From NCBI GenBank assembly GCA_937906385.1, contig CALCYQ010000004.1, forward strand, positions 124,001 through 188,000: a DNA stretch of 64,000 bases. Direction: 5' to 3'. Origin of the DNA: an uncultured Candidatus Saccharibacteria bacterium (GTDB taxonomy: Bacteria; Patescibacteriota; Saccharimonadia; Saccharimonadales; Saccharimonadaceae). The notes under the pieces were generated by a model. That model was given only the letters and a program-made list of their open reading frames with translations, was not told where the DNA came from and did no database searches. This document shows, one piece after another, positions 50,684-60,066 of the stretch. The translations under genes were made by a program, and so were the position numbers. How positions within the stretch are numbered: position 1 is the first letter of the stretch; each line of letters opens with the position of its first letter.

Positions 50684-51973
50684 CTATTTTAGCGCATCTT
50701 TACGTTTTAATAAAGTGTGGTACTGAATCGCAAAGCGATGACTCTCGTCATCTATCCTCGCGATTAGTTTTGCAATATGACTATCTAATGCTAGCTCAAC
50801 CATCCGATAATCTTCCGTCCCTTCTGGAATCACGATACGCACGCGCGCATTTCTACTATGGTCGCCGCTCTTATCGCGTCCAATTACCGGCACGCCCGCC
50901 TCAGCGAGCTCCACTCGCACTGCGCTTAGTTGCCCAACCGAGCCGTCAAGCACAATTAAATCCGGCCTTCCCCAATCTTTTAGATGATGCAAGCGTCGCG
51001 CTAAAACCTCATGCATGCTCTCCGGATCATTATTCTGCTGCTTATGCAACTTAAAGCGCCGATATTTCGTCCGATCCGCCGCGCCATTAATAAAACATAC
51101 CATCGAGCCCACTACATTCTTCCCCGACTGGTGGCTAATGTCATAACCTTCAATTCTAACCGGCGGCTTTTCTAGCCCTAATATTTCTTGTAAATCACCC
51201 AAAGCTTGATCGCTCGAAATATCCAAAAACTCCTTATCCGAAAAAACAATCTTCGTGCCCATCCCTTTTAGCCCGAACAGCTGATTACGATATTCGGCCG
51301 CTTTTTCATATTCATCGTTCGCCGCCGCTTCATACATCTGTTTCTCGATATCGCGCAAAAGCTTCTTGCGGTTTCCTTTTAGATAACTAATCATCTTGCG
51401 CAAGTTTCGCTTATAATCCCGCGCCGCCATCTTCCCGATTTCAATGCCCGGCGTTAAGCCTAAATCCGTATTCAACGTCTTCCGTCCATTATATGGCTTA
51501 TCATAATACGGAAATACCCGCCGCAAGATTCTAAGTGCCCGCTGAATTGCCACTTTACCATAATATGGACCATAATATTCCGCGCCATCGTCCTCAGGAT
51601 TCCGCGTCATCGAAACATATGGCACTTCCGACTTCATATCAATTCGCACGTAGCTTACTGTCTTATCGTCGCGTAGTAAAATATTCCATTTTGGCATGTA
51701 GCGCTTAATCATTTCCGATTCCAAAAACAGTGCATCCATCTCGGTATCAACCACAATCCAGTCTGTATCGTCAATCTCTGCCACCAACGCTCGCGTCTTA
51801 GCATCCTTGCGCTCTGGCGATTGAAAATATTGGCGCACGCGATTTCTTAAAATCGCCGCCTTACCCACATAAATCACCTCGCCGTCACGATTTTTATGAA
51901 AATAAACGCCCGGCTCTTTTGGTAATTCTTTTAATTTCGCCTTCAATTTTGGCGTTAATGACACCGTAGCCAT
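50684..51973 (-). CDS. uvrC: UvrC-type nuclease lacking the HhH end
   Basis: 429 aa against about 600 in E. coli. Incision subunit of nucleotide excision repair. GIY-YIG domain (residues 15-95; GVYFHKN, VIYVGKA), UVR motif (YEKAAEYRNQLFGL), then the RNase H-like UvrC endonuclease domain with IEGYDISH (first Asp), IVLDGSVGQL and the final DESHRFAIQYH. The tandem helix-hairpin-helix domain that normally follows is missing; the ORF simply stops after KRKDALK. TAGAAT at 51985-51980 lies six bases before the ATG. Confidence 0.9.
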   Translation of the reverse strand: MATVSLTPKLKAKLKELPKEPGVYFHKNRDGEVIYVGKAAILRNRVRQYFQSPERKDAKTRALVAEIDDTDWIVVDTEMDALFLESEMIKRYMPKWNILLRDDKTVSYVRIDMKSEVPYVSMTRNPEDDGAEYYGPYYGKVAIQRALRILRRVFPYYDKPYNGRKTLNTDLGLTPGIEIGKMAARDYKRNLRKMISYLKGNRKKLLRDIEKQMYEAAANDEYEKAAEYRNQLFGLKGMGTKIVFSDKEFLDISSDQALGDLQEILGLEKPPVRIEGYDISHQSGKNVVGSMVCFINGAADRTKYRRFKLHKQQNNDPESMHEVLARRLHHLKDWGRPDLIVLDGSVGQLSAVRVELAEAGVPVIGRDKSGDHSRNARVRIVIPEGTEDYRMVELALDSHIAKLIARIDDESHRFAIQYHTLLKRKDALK

Positions 51974-51989
51974 AAGTATATTCTACCAA

Positions 51990-52017
51990 AAAACACCCAC
52001 GTCACCGTGGGTGTTTT
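51990..52017. terminator. terminator between the convergent-spaced units
   Basis: AAAACACCCAC (51990-52000), loop GTCACC, GTGGGTGTTTT (52007-52017); it ends the transcript of the gene at 52031 on the minus strand. Confidence 0.85.
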
Positions 52018-52030
52018 CGTCATTATCCTT

Positions 52031-53899
52031 TTATAGATAATTGTTTAGCACGGATTCGCCACTAGCACTAGTTAGACCAGCCGTAAAACCGCCAAGCATA
52101 TCTGTGATATCAAAGTCATCATCAAGACTGCCCATCATGCCTTTAACAATATAATCACTGTAGGACTTCACACAAGTATCTTTTGTAGCACCGGTATATG
52201 ATTTGCAAAGCTCCTCAGCATATTCGGTTGCCGCTTCAGTAACCTTGCTCTCGACCTTCTCCTTGATAATGTTGCCTAGTTCTTTAATATCTTTTGCATC
52301 ACTTGGAGTTTCAATCGCCACTTTATCGTAAGACACATCGAACTTCACGGTAGAAGTGCCGGTCTTCTCGTCTTTCATAGCAATTTCAACTTTTTTCAAC
52401 TGATGACCCCAACTTGTAATGCCAAGTTTGATGGTCATATTCTTCAGCTGTTCATCAGTGAAAGTACCTTTTTCGCTAGCCTCGAATTTAATCGTACCGC
52501 CACAATCGTTTAGAGCTTTGACTTCTACTAAGTCGACAATAGCTTTGCCGAATTCAACTTCTTCCTCGCTATCGATAGTAATCGTAATATATTTCAAACC
52601 ATCACGATTTTCTACTTCAGCGTCTTCCACAATCTTGATGAAAGCATGGTCAGCATAAATCTCAGCGACTTTCTGCTTGAATTCTTTCGAGTCGAGGGCT
52701 TTGGCTTTGTCGATTGTACACTTAGTTTTCTCATCCGAGCTACCATCAATCTTAAACCAGGTGTCCGAAAGAGCTTCGCCGATGCCTTCATACATGGAGG
52801 AATAAACCTTCATTTGAAGCTTCTGCATCTCAGTCATTTCGTAATCTTCGTCGTCATACATAGAAGACATGCCGCCCAATAAGTTAGAAATGACATCCTT
52901 AACATTGCTTAACTTGAAATAAGCAATACCGTCCGTGCCAGCTACGAGGTTACCACCAAGCTTGATGTCGCCAATAGCTTCCTGTTTGAGATTTAAATCA
53001 CCGCCAAGCGATAAGCCACTATCGTTAGCTTTGGCCTCAAAAGACGCATTAACGTCGACGGTCTCGCCACCACTTTTAGTAGACGAAACTACGTCGCCTT
53101 TTGCGGTAATACTTTCTTCATTCCAAACGTTAGAGATTGCATCCTTCAAGGTATTCTCTGGCGTTTCGTGCATCATGTACCAGACAAAGAAGCCGATACC
53201 ACCACCAATCAATAGGACTGCGATGATAATGCCGATAATCAAACCGGTTTTCTTTTTCTTCTTTGGCTCGCCCGCATTTGCGGCTTGCTCTACGGCCGGA
53301 TCGGTTGGCACGGTTGCGCTAATTGGATTAGCTACTGGGGCCGCTTCTGGCGCCACAACTGGCTCAGACGCCGCAACTGGCTCTGCTGGAGCAGGCTCAG
53401 CTACAGGTTCTTCTACCACTGGAGCCGCCTCGACTGGCGCTGGCTCTTCAACTGGCGCCGGTTCCGCTACTGGCTCCTCTACTGGAGTTTCTACTACAGG
53501 CTCTACTGCCGGCGTTTCGGCAGGAGCATCGACCGTACTTTCAACTGACGCAAATGGATCCACAAATGCACCATCGGTATCCGTGGTCGGAGTAGTAGGT
53601 TTATTGTCTTCGTTCACGTTTTCTTTCCTTAATGCTTCTTCATTATTAAATGGTTTTTCCGGAATCACTACTTCCAGATTTCCGGACCCAATTGCGCCAC
53701 TGAGGAGCTTTTCTTCCTCAGTCGGCTCAACGGGCTCTTCCGGTGCTTCTTCTTCGTCGAAGAGCATCGGATTCACCTTATCTTCTTCGACTGCGACAAA
53801 GTCCTCTTCGGCTATCGCCTCATCCTTCAACTCCACCATTTTTTCGGCTTTGTCTAAATCGGTTAGGTCTAGCTCACGCGAGGCTTTGTCATCAGACAT
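52031..53899 (-). CDS. bitopic membrane protein with Pro/Glu/Val-rich cytoplasmic region
   Basis: 622 aa. Residues 1-215 are acidic and disordered, with an extended region of PVEEPVAEPAPVEEPAP-like repeats (about 125-200); a KKKKK stop sequence and transmembrane helix follow (about 218-242, GLIIGIIIAVLLIGGGIGFF); the outside domain (380 residues) starts with a LKDAISNVWNEESITAKGDV pattern like YIEGIA/Skp-type extracellular domains but I cannot name it. It contains four or more cysteines. The ATG at 53899 follows the smaller gene by seven bases. Function unknown. Confidence 0.7.
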   Translation of the reverse strand: MSDDKASRELDLTDLDKAEKMVELKDEAIAEEDFVAVEEDKVNPMLFDEEEAPEEPVEPTEEEKLLSGAIGSGNLEVVIPEKPFNNEEALRKENVNEDNKPTTPTTDTDGAFVDPFASVESTVDAPAETPAVEPVVETPVEEPVAEPAPVEEPAPVEAAPVVEEPVAEPAPAEPVAASEPVVAPEAAPVANPISATVPTDPAVEQAANAGEPKKKKKTGLIIGIIIAVLLIGGGIGFFVWYMMHETPENTLKDAISNVWNEESITAKGDVVSSTKSGGETVDVNASFEAKANDSGLSLGGDLNLKQEAIGDIKLGGNLVAGTDGIAYFKLSNVKDVISNLLGGMSSMYDDEDYEMTEMQKLQMKVYSSMYEGIGEALSDTWFKIDGSSDEKTKCTIDKAKALDSKEFKQKVAEIYADHAFIKIVEDAEVENRDGLKYITITIDSEEEVEFGKAIVDLVEVKALNDCGGTIKFEASEKGTFTDEQLKNMTIKLGITSWGHQLKKVEIAMKDEKTGTSTVKFDVSYDKVAIETPSDAKDIKELGNIIKEKVESKVTEAATEYAEELCKSYTGATKDTCVKSYSDYIVKGMMGSLDDDFDITDMLGGFTAGLTSASGESVLNNYL

Positions 53900-53906
53900 A
53901 TGTTAA

Positions 53907-54248
53907 TTACTCTTTAACAGTATCTTCTTGGGTAGCTTTGTCTTTGGTTACTTCGTTACCATCAGCATCAAAGTACTTAATCGTACAACCGCCATGGTTA
54001 CGGGCACAAGATTGAATCGAATCATATTTATTGAAAAGATCGACTGAAGTCACTAAAAGAATTGCCGCAAGAATTGCGAAAACCAATGTGGTAGCAGCAA
54101 ATAGCATATAGAAGAATTTGTATTTGCCGGTAGCTTTGTGATCTTCAGGATATTTTTCGTAAATAATACCCTTACCCTTAGCTATTTTTTTGGCTACGGT
54201 CGCCTTCTTGGCGGTCGTAGTCTTTTTCTTGGCAGTTTTTGTTGCCAT
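53907..54248 (-). CDS. small lysine-rich membrane protein
   Basis: 113 aa. The first 28 residues are Lys/Ala/Thr-rich like histone H1 tails (TAKKKTTTAKKATVAKK), then a transmembrane helix (about residues 46-68, MLFAATTLVFAILAAILLV) and an outside tail with two cysteines. SD AAGGAGG precedes the ATG. First gene of a two-gene unit with the protein above; both are bitopic, so they may interact. Unknown family. Confidence 0.65.
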   Translation of the reverse strand: MATKTAKKKTTTAKKATVAKKIAKGKGIIYEKYPEDHKATGKYKFFYMLFAATTLVFAILAAILLVTSVDLFNKYDSIQSCARNHGGCTIKYFDADGNEVTKDKATQEDTVKE

Positions 54249-54381
54249 AGGAAAATGCCCTCCTTATAAAAATGCTTTAGCTTAAATATAACACAAATTT
54301 TATGCAAATCCAAAAAAATCATAAGCATTATGCTATAATAAACACAGAGAATTTTTGTATTTAAGGGAGAAAGGCATCAAT

Positions 54382-55674
54382 ATGCAAGAGAGGAATACTA
54401 ACATTAAGCACATCCACGCGCGGCAGATTTTGGATTCTCGCGGTAATCCAACCGTCGAGGCAGATGTGATTCTGGAAAGTGGCCATGCTGGCCGCGCGGC
54501 CGTTCCATCTGGCGCCTCTACTGGCGCCGGCGAAGCGCTCGAGCTTCGCGATGGCGACAAGGATCGTTTTGGTGGCAAAGGCGTCCTCAAGGCCGTCTGG
54601 AACGTCAATAATAAAATCAGCGACGTGCTCGTCGGCAACGATGCTGCTAACCAAGAACAAATTGACCATTTAATGTGCGAGCTCGACGGCACTGAAAACA
54701 AATCCAAACTTGGCGCCAATGCTATCTTGGCCGTTTCCCTCGCTGCCGCCAAAGCCGTAGCGCACGCTAAAGGCACTCGCTTCTATGAATACGTCGCCGA
54801 CATCGCCGGCACTACCGACGACATGAAGCTCCCAATGCCGATGATGAACGTTATGAACGGTGGCGCGCACGCCGATTGGTCTACCGACTTCCAAGAATAT
54901 ATGATTATCCCGGTCAGCGCCGGCAATATGGCTGATGCTGTTCGTATGGGGGCCGAAGTCTTCCATAGCCTTCATAACATCCTTAAGGATCGCAAATATG
55001 CTACTACCGTTGGCGACGAAGGCGGTTATGCGCCATTCGTTAAAGACGGCAACAATGAGCCACTCGAGCTCATTCGCCTCGCCACTGAAGCCGCCGGTTA
55101 CAAGATGGGCCAAGATATTTGCATCGCCATGGATATTGCTGCTTCCGAATTTGCCAAAGATGACCATTACGAACTCAAAACTACCGGCGAATGGAAGACT
55201 AGCGCCAACCTCGCCGACTGGTACCAATGGATTATCGATAACTATCCGGTACTCTCCATCGAGGACGGTCTCGGCGAAAATGACTGGACTGGCTGGCAGA
55301 TGCTTACCGCCCGCTTCCCTAAACTTCAACTTGTTGGCGACGATCTTTTCGTAACTAATTCTAAGTTGCTTCAAAAAGGCATCGACGAAAAAGCCGCCAA
55401 CGCAATCTTAATTAAGCCAAATCAAATTGGCTCCCTTACCGAAACTATCGAAGCGGTCAAATTAGCTAAACAACACGGCTATCGCTGCGTCATGTCGCAC
55501 CGTTCTGGCGAAACCGAGGATACTTCTATCGCTCACCTCGCCGTCGGTCTCGGCACTGGCCAAATCAAGACCGGTTCCCTTTCCCGCACCGAGCGCATCG
55601 CTAAATACAACGAGCTTATGCGTATCGCCGAAGGTAACCATTCACTCGGATTGACAAACCCATTCAATAATTAA
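54382..55674 (+). CDS. eno: enolase
   Basis: 430 aa from the ATG at 54382, preferred over a longer frame because GGGAGAAAGG lies upstream and the product then begins with the family's [20 protein letters not shown]. It dehydrates 2-phosphoglycerate to PEP. Catalytic and metal residues lie in [77 protein letters not shown] and [17 protein letters not shown] at 54334-54339 is its -10 box. Single gene with strong terminators downstream. Confidence 0.97.
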   Translation: MQERNTNIKHIHARQILDSRGNPTVEADVILESGHAGRAAVPSGASTGAGEALELRDGDKDRFGGKGVLKAVWNVNNKISDVLVGNDAANQEQIDHLMCELDGTENKSKLGANAILAVSLAAAKAVAHAKGTRFYEYVADIAGTTDDMKLPMPMMNVMNGGAHADWSTDFQEYMIIPVSAGNMADAVRMGAEVFHSLHNILKDRKYATTVGDEGGYAPFVKDGNNEPLELIRLATEAAGYKMGQDICIAMDIAASEFAKDDHYELKTTGEWKTSANLADWYQWIIDNYPVLSIEDGLGENDWTGWQMLTARFPKLQLVGDDLFVTNSKLLQKGIDEKAANAILIKPNQIGSLTETIEAVKLAKQHGYRCVMSHRSGETEDTSIAHLAVGLGTGQIKTGSLSRTERIAKYNELMRIAEGNHSLGLTNPFNN

Positions 55675-55681
55675 TACTCAT

Positions 55682-55703
55682 CCGGAGCGCTCCGGCGCTC
55701 CGG
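55682..55703 (+). terminator. hairpin after eno
   Basis: CCGGAGCGC (55682-55690), loop TCCG, GCGCTCCGG (55695-55703): a perfect 9-bp stem without a T run, possibly protecting the mRNA end. Confidence 0.6.
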
Positions 55704-55727
55704 TCATATTGATGCAAAAACTCTCTC

Positions 55728-55760
55728 AAACTCATCAGCTCCCCACTGGTGAGTTTTTTT
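55728..55760 (+). terminator. terminator of eno
   Basis: AAACTCATCAG pairs with CTGGTGAGTTT (55728-55756, one G-U), followed by TTTTTT. Confidence 0.85.
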
Positions 55761-55785
55761 GTATAAAAAATTTATTCAATCCCTC

Positions 55786-55831
55786 AAAAACCGTGAATTC
55801 CAGAGAAAAGGCCTCCAAATTCACGGTTTTT
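55786..55831. terminator. 14-bp stem terminator, mainly for pgi
   Basis: AAAAACCGTGAATT (55786-55799) and AATTCACGGTTTTT (55818-55831) are perfectly complementary; T runs exist on both strands. Confidence 0.85.
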
Positions 55832-55839
55832 AAGTACTG

Positions 55840-57096
55840 CTATTTCTCGTAACCCGGTTTACCTAAGAGCTCAAACATCCGCGTCTTATAAGCTTCTACG
55901 CCCGGTTGGTTAAATGGATTTACACCAAGGCAAAAGCCGCTTAAAGCACAGCTCATTTCAAAGAAATAAATCAATGCACCCAGCGAACGTTCGTCTAACT
56001 TCGGCATTAACACTTCTAGCACGGGCACGCCACCAGCCGTATGTGCCTCGCGCGTCGCCGCATTGGCAGTCTTGTTGACATAGTCCATTTCTTTACCTTC
56101 AAGATACTTCAAGCCGTCAAGATTTTCCGCGAGTTCCGGCACCGTCACGCCGTCGTACTCTTCCTTAACCTCAACAAATGTCTCAAATAAATTGCGGCGT
56201 CCTTCTTGAATATATTGCCCCATCGAATGAAGATCGGTCGAATCAATCACGCTCGCTGGGAAAATACCCTTATGGTCTTTACCCTCGCTTTCGCCGAACA
56301 ATTGCTTCCACCACTCATTGAAATACATAAATTGTGGCTCAAAGTTAGCTAAAATCTCGATATTATAATCACTCTCGAGTAAAATATTGCGCGCCACGGC
56401 GTATTCAGTGGCCAAACCGCCATCTGAAATTAAAGCCGCGCGCTCTTCTTCGGCGCCATCCATCAAAGCATCAATATCAACACCTGCCGCTGCAATCGCG
56501 AGCAAACCTACCGCCGTCAGCACCGAATAGCGACCGCCAATATTATCTGGCACTACAAAACTCTCGTAGCCCTTTGCGACCGCCTCATCGTGCAGTGCCC
56601 CTTTATTCGCGTCGGTCGTCGCATAGATACGCCTGGCCGCCTCTGCCTCGCCATATTTATCAATTAACATTTGTTTAAAGATACGGAATGCCACCGCCGG
56701 CTCCGTCGTCGTACCAGATTTTGAAATTACGTTCACTGAGAAATCTTTGTCGCCCAGCTCACGTTGAACTTTTTGCAATTCGCGTGGACTCAAAGAATTG
56801 CCCGCATAGAGAATCTTCGTCTTTTTCGCGCCACCAAGCGCCTCAATCACTGCGCGATGGCCAAGATAGCTACCGCCAATCCCGATACAGACCAAATAGT
56901 CTGAATCGCTCTGAATCCTCTCGGCGGCCTTCTTAATGCGCGCAAATTCATCTTTGTCATAGTTTATCGGCAAATCTACCCAACCGCCAAAATCATCTTG
57001 CTGCGCTCGCGCTACGAATGGCTTCGCTTCATCTACGCGACGCTGAAAATCCTCAACGCTAATCAATTTGGCGAGATCCGCTTTAAAATCAATCAT
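55840..57096 (-). CDS. pgi: glucose-6-phosphate isomerase
   Basis: 418 aa, the short Gram-positive form. It interconverts glucose-6-phosphate and fructose-6-phosphate. Sugar-phosphate-binding [28 protein letters not shown] and the [13 protein letters not shown] motif, the catalytic Glu in IEGYDS-equivalent [16 protein letters not shown], and the final [11 protein letters not shown] are present. GGTAGGAG precedes the ATG. With eno, pgk and pyk in this window most of lower glycolysis is encoded, but the genes are dispersed. Confidence 0.96.
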   Translation of the reverse strand: MIDFKADLAKLISVEDFQRRVDEAKPFVARAQQDDFGGWVDLPINYDKDEFARIKKAAERIQSDSDYLVCIGIGGSYLGHRAVIEALGGAKKTKILYAGNSLSPRELQKVQRELGDKDFSVNVISKSGTTTEPAVAFRIFKQMLIDKYGEAEAARRIYATTDANKGALHDEAVAKGYESFVVPDNIGGRYSVLTAVGLLAIAAAGVDIDALMDGAEEERAALISDGGLATEYAVARNILLESDYNIEILANFEPQFMYFNEWWKQLFGESEGKDHKGIFPASVIDSTDLHSMGQYIQEGRRNLFETFVEVKEEYDGVTVPELAENLDGLKYLEGKEMDYVNKTANAATREAHTAGGVPVLEVLMPKLDERSLGALIYFFEMSCALSGFCLGVNPFNQPGVEAYKTRMFELLGKPGYEK

Positions 57097-57132
57097 CTCC
57101 TACCTCCTCTTTCTTTCTCATTCTATTTTATC

Positions 57133-57162
57133 AAAAAACCGGCTACGCATCAGCATAACCGG
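57133..57162 (-). terminator. terminator of the Q-rich protein gene
   Basis: CCGGCTACGC (57139-57148), loop ATCA, GCATAACCGG (57153-57162); 10 pairs with two wobbles, then six T on the minus strand. Confidence 0.85.
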
Positions 57163-57172
57163 CTTGTAATCT

Positions 57173-58351
57173 TTACAACGAGACTGCGATGTCGTGCAAA
57201 TCAGTAGAGGTTAAGTTACCCTCTTCGTCCGTAATCACGTAGAATACGCCGCCATTCACCCAAGCGGCATTTGACTTCGAGACATAAATCGTCAAACCCT
57301 GGCCCTTTGCAATCGAATAATCGCTCCCCCAATTTTTCTTCACGTAGTTCGAAAGTACCGCTGACGAATCCCAACTCGACTTCTCTTCCATCAAGGTAAA
57401 TTTCTTACCTTCACTATTCTTAAAATTCATCGTAATCCGGCCGGCATCTTCTTTTACTAGACCGTCCAGACGATAATCGGCTGGTACATAACTCGGATAA
57501 GCCTTATCAATACCCGTTTGCATCGCAACCACGCGCACCGAAATGTCTGGCATATTTAGATAAACTAAGTAACCTAGCAAGCCAAACGAAATCACCACCA
57601 TTGCTAGCGCTACCGCAAAACGGCGCTTCTGCCAAAAATGCTGCTTCTCTTGTTTCGACTCGCTAAACTGCGTCGCCATCTCTGTCTCATTGTCAACTTG
57701 TCCAACCTTGCGTAAAGCCTGCTTAATGGCGCGATCTTTGAGCTCCTGCGCACTCAAGTGCACTGGCTCAGCTTTCTGCGCTGCCTGACGTGCTTTCGCA
57801 ACTTGCACAACATGGTTGCGCTGTACGCCGCGATCTTGTTGCTGCTGTTTTTCGACGGCAATCTGGCGAGCCACCCTTTGCTGCTGGGCGGCCTGTTTTT
57901 GTTGCTGCGCCTTCTTTGCGAGCGGGCTCAAACATACTTTAGATTGCTTTTGCAATAAAGCTGCTTGCTGACGTTGTTGCTGTCTTGGCTGCATTACTTG
58001 CTGACGCGCGCGAATCTGTTGTCTTTGCGCACGCACTTGTTGTTGCTGTTGTGCTTGGCGCTGTTGGCCTTGACGAACACTATTCTGTTGCTGAGCAGCT
58101 TGCTGACGTTGTTGCTGCGCTTGCGCTTGTTGTTGCTGTTGCTGAATCTGACGACGTTGTTGCTGTCCCTGCTCCTGAATGCGTAAAGATTGCGCCGCCG
58201 AACCGGCCGCAATGTTAATACGTGATTTTGCGACTGGTCTTTTGACGAATTTCCGATTTAGCGTGGTAGATTTTTGAATGCGGCGGTGGTCAACCGAACT
58301 GGCATGATGTATCCCGATGCCTTTCCCTGAAACTTTTTTAACTCCGTCCAT
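57173..58351 (-). CDS. glutamine-rich bitopic protein with DUF4367-like domain
   Basis: 392 aa. Residues about 55-190 are a Gln/Arg/Ala low-complexity region with runs such as IQQQQQQAQAQQQRQQAAQQQ cut by a few cysteine/leucine blocks. A transmembrane helix follows (about 245-268, FAVALAMVVISFGLLGYLVY), then an outside domain of 120 residues (YRLDGLVKEDAGRITMNFKN, WVNGGVFYVIT) that resembles DUF4367, a domain often seen in anti-sigma or sporulation surface proteins. The Q-rich part is cytoplasmic and strongly basic, so it may bind nucleic acid or phase-separate (inference). Confidence 0.7.
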   Translation of the reverse strand: MDGVKKVSGKGIGIHHASSVDHRRIQKSTTLNRKFVKRPVAKSRINIAAGSAAQSLRIQEQGQQQRRQIQQQQQQAQAQQQRQQAAQQQNSVRQGQQRQAQQQQQVRAQRQQIRARQQVMQPRQQQRQQAALLQKQSKVCLSPLAKKAQQQKQAAQQQRVARQIAVEKQQQQDRGVQRNHVVQVAKARQAAQKAEPVHLSAQELKDRAIKQALRKVGQVDNETEMATQFSESKQEKQHFWQKRRFAVALAMVVISFGLLGYLVYLNMPDISVRVVAMQTGIDKAYPSYVPADYRLDGLVKEDAGRITMNFKNSEGKKFTLMEEKSSWDSSAVLSNYVKKNWGSDYSIAKGQGLTIYVSKSNAAWVNGGVFYVITDEEGNLTSTDLHDIAVSL

Positions 58352-58510
58352 TCTACCTCGCTTTTATTCTGCTAAAGCTATATTAAAACAAAACTACGCT
58401 AAAATCAACAGATTTTAAAAATATTTATTCACACCCGCACTCAATTTTTAAGCATAAGCGTTATTCTGGTATATAATATATATACAGGATAATTAATTTT
58501 ATTAACGTCT

Positions 58511-60031
58511 ATGGACCGCAAGAAGACTAAACAAATTCAAAACGCTCGTATCGTAGCTACTAACATTTTTATGGGCCTCTCCGTCGTTGCAATAGTTTTT
58601 GTACTCATGCTCGTTGCGATGGGGTTTACATTTAATGAATCCGGCAATTTGGAGCAATCCGGTCTCGTGCAGATTTCTTCGAACCCTAGTAGTGCCACCG
58701 TCGAAATCGACGGCAACACACAATTCGGCCGCACCCAAATTAGTAAAATGCTTAGCACTAGCGAACATGACATTAAAGTCACCAAAGCCGGCTACGATAC
58801 TTGGGAGAAAAAGCTCAAAGTTGACGCTGGACTTCTCACGCGCATTGAATGGGTGCGCCTCTTCCCGCTCAAACCAGAAAAAACCGAAATAACCTCTTTT
58901 GGCGAACCGCGCATGGTAGCCGTATCGAGCGACCGTAAGCGCATGTTATATGCCGAAAAAGACGAATCGACTATTATTAATATCGACCTGCAAGGCGAAA
59001 AAGCCAAACGCACCAAACTTAGCCTCGCCACGATTTTAGGCGTCAGTAAAGGCGAATCTTTAAATGGGACGCTCTCCGTAGTTGCCTGGAATTCATCCAA
59101 TAATAAAATTATTCTCAACTGGACAACAGAGGAAAAATCCAACTGGTACCTCGTCGATCTCGAAACGGTCGAAAACACCATCAACTTAACTGAGAAATTT
59201 AGCCTCAAATTCACCAATATCCTCATCGCCAACGATTCCGCTTCAAAACTCTGGGCACTCGAAGATGGCAACTTGCATCTTATCGATGCTAGCAACCTCA
59301 CCATCTCTGCCGCCAAAATCGCCAACATTGAGCGCATTGCTAACAATAAAGACATCGTTATCTACCTTTCCACCGATAAGGACGATAAAAAACGCTCAAT
59401 TAAACTCTATAAAGATGGCGAATCTGGTTCATCTACTATCGCCGAAGTCGAATCAACCTCCGCGGCCATCACTCTAGCGATGGGTACCTATTGGGGCGAC
59501 GATTGGATCGCCTACAGTATCGATAATAAAGTCACTATCCTTAGCGGCACTCCGCCTTCGGCCGACAAGCCGCGCAATAATGCGCTCAAGACGCTCCTTA
59601 CGCGCGAATTAGAATATACGCCTCAACACATCTCAGTTAACGACAATCAACGTCTTGTCGTGTTTGCCGCCGACCATAATTTAATGTCCTACGATATCGA
59701 AACCCGCAGCTATTATGATTCGGCTTTTGAGTCTACTCTCACTTCCGTTAATTGGCTCGACGATTACCTCCTCTGGCAACATCACGAAAACAAAATAATT
59801 ATTCAAGATTTTGATGGCGATAATCGCCGCGAATTGCTTAAGAAAGTCAATACTCAATTGCCAATCGCATTGTCTGAAAACAATAAATGGCTCTATTTCT
59901 TCGAATTAACCGAAGAAGTCGACGAAGAAAAGACCGACGCCTCTACCGAAACCACCGACGCCGGCTCCGTTGAAGCCAACACGGAAACTAAATTCGTCTA
60001 TACGCTAAAACGCGAAAAACTCCAAATCTAG
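58511..60031 (+). CDS. PEGA-domain bitopic surface protein
   Basis: 506 aa. A short basic N-terminus, one transmembrane helix (about residues 18-40), a PEGA domain (about 50-115: VQISSNPSSATVEIDG, HDIKVTKAGYDTWEKKLKV), then about 370 residues with a beta-propeller-like rhythm (repeated short strands with WxxD or Gly turns). The last 30 residues are Glu/Thr-rich. PEGA domains are found in surface and S-layer proteins. TATAAT at 58472-58477 gives a leader of about 27 bases. Function unknown; it is convergent with the sortase gene, sharing a terminator. Confidence 0.8.
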   Translation: MDRKKTKQIQNARIVATNIFMGLSVVAIVFVLMLVAMGFTFNESGNLEQSGLVQISSNPSSATVEIDGNTQFGRTQISKMLSTSEHDIKVTKAGYDTWEKKLKVDAGLLTRIEWVRLFPLKPEKTEITSFGEPRMVAVSSDRKRMLYAEKDESTIINIDLQGEKAKRTKLSLATILGVSKGESLNGTLSVVAWNSSNNKIILNWTTEEKSNWYLVDLETVENTINLTEKFSLKFTNILIANDSASKLWALEDGNLHLIDASNLTISAAKIANIERIANNKDIVIYLSTDKDDKKRSIKLYKDGESGSSTIAEVESTSAAITLAMGTYWGDDWIAYSIDNKVTILSGTPPSADKPRNNALKTLLTRELEYTPQHISVNDNQRLVVFAADHNLMSYDIETRSYYDSAFESTLTSVNWLDDYLLWQHHENKIIIQDFDGDNRRELLKKVNTQLPIALSENNKWLYFFELTEEVDEEKTDASTETTDAGSVEANTETKFVYTLKREKLQI

Positions 60032-60042
60032 CATTAAAAAAT

Positions 60043-60066
60043 CCCCCGCAAATGGGGGTATTTTTT
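60043..60066. terminator. bidirectional terminator
   Basis: CCCCC (60043-60047) with GGGGG (60054-60058), flanked by AAAAAA and TATTTTTT. Confidence 0.85.

Noticed and set aside
52935..53906. 323-aa Ser/Thr/Gly/Ala-rich ORF on the plus strand
   Set aside because: Mirror of the Pro/Glu/Val repeats of the minus-strand membrane protein; no start site.
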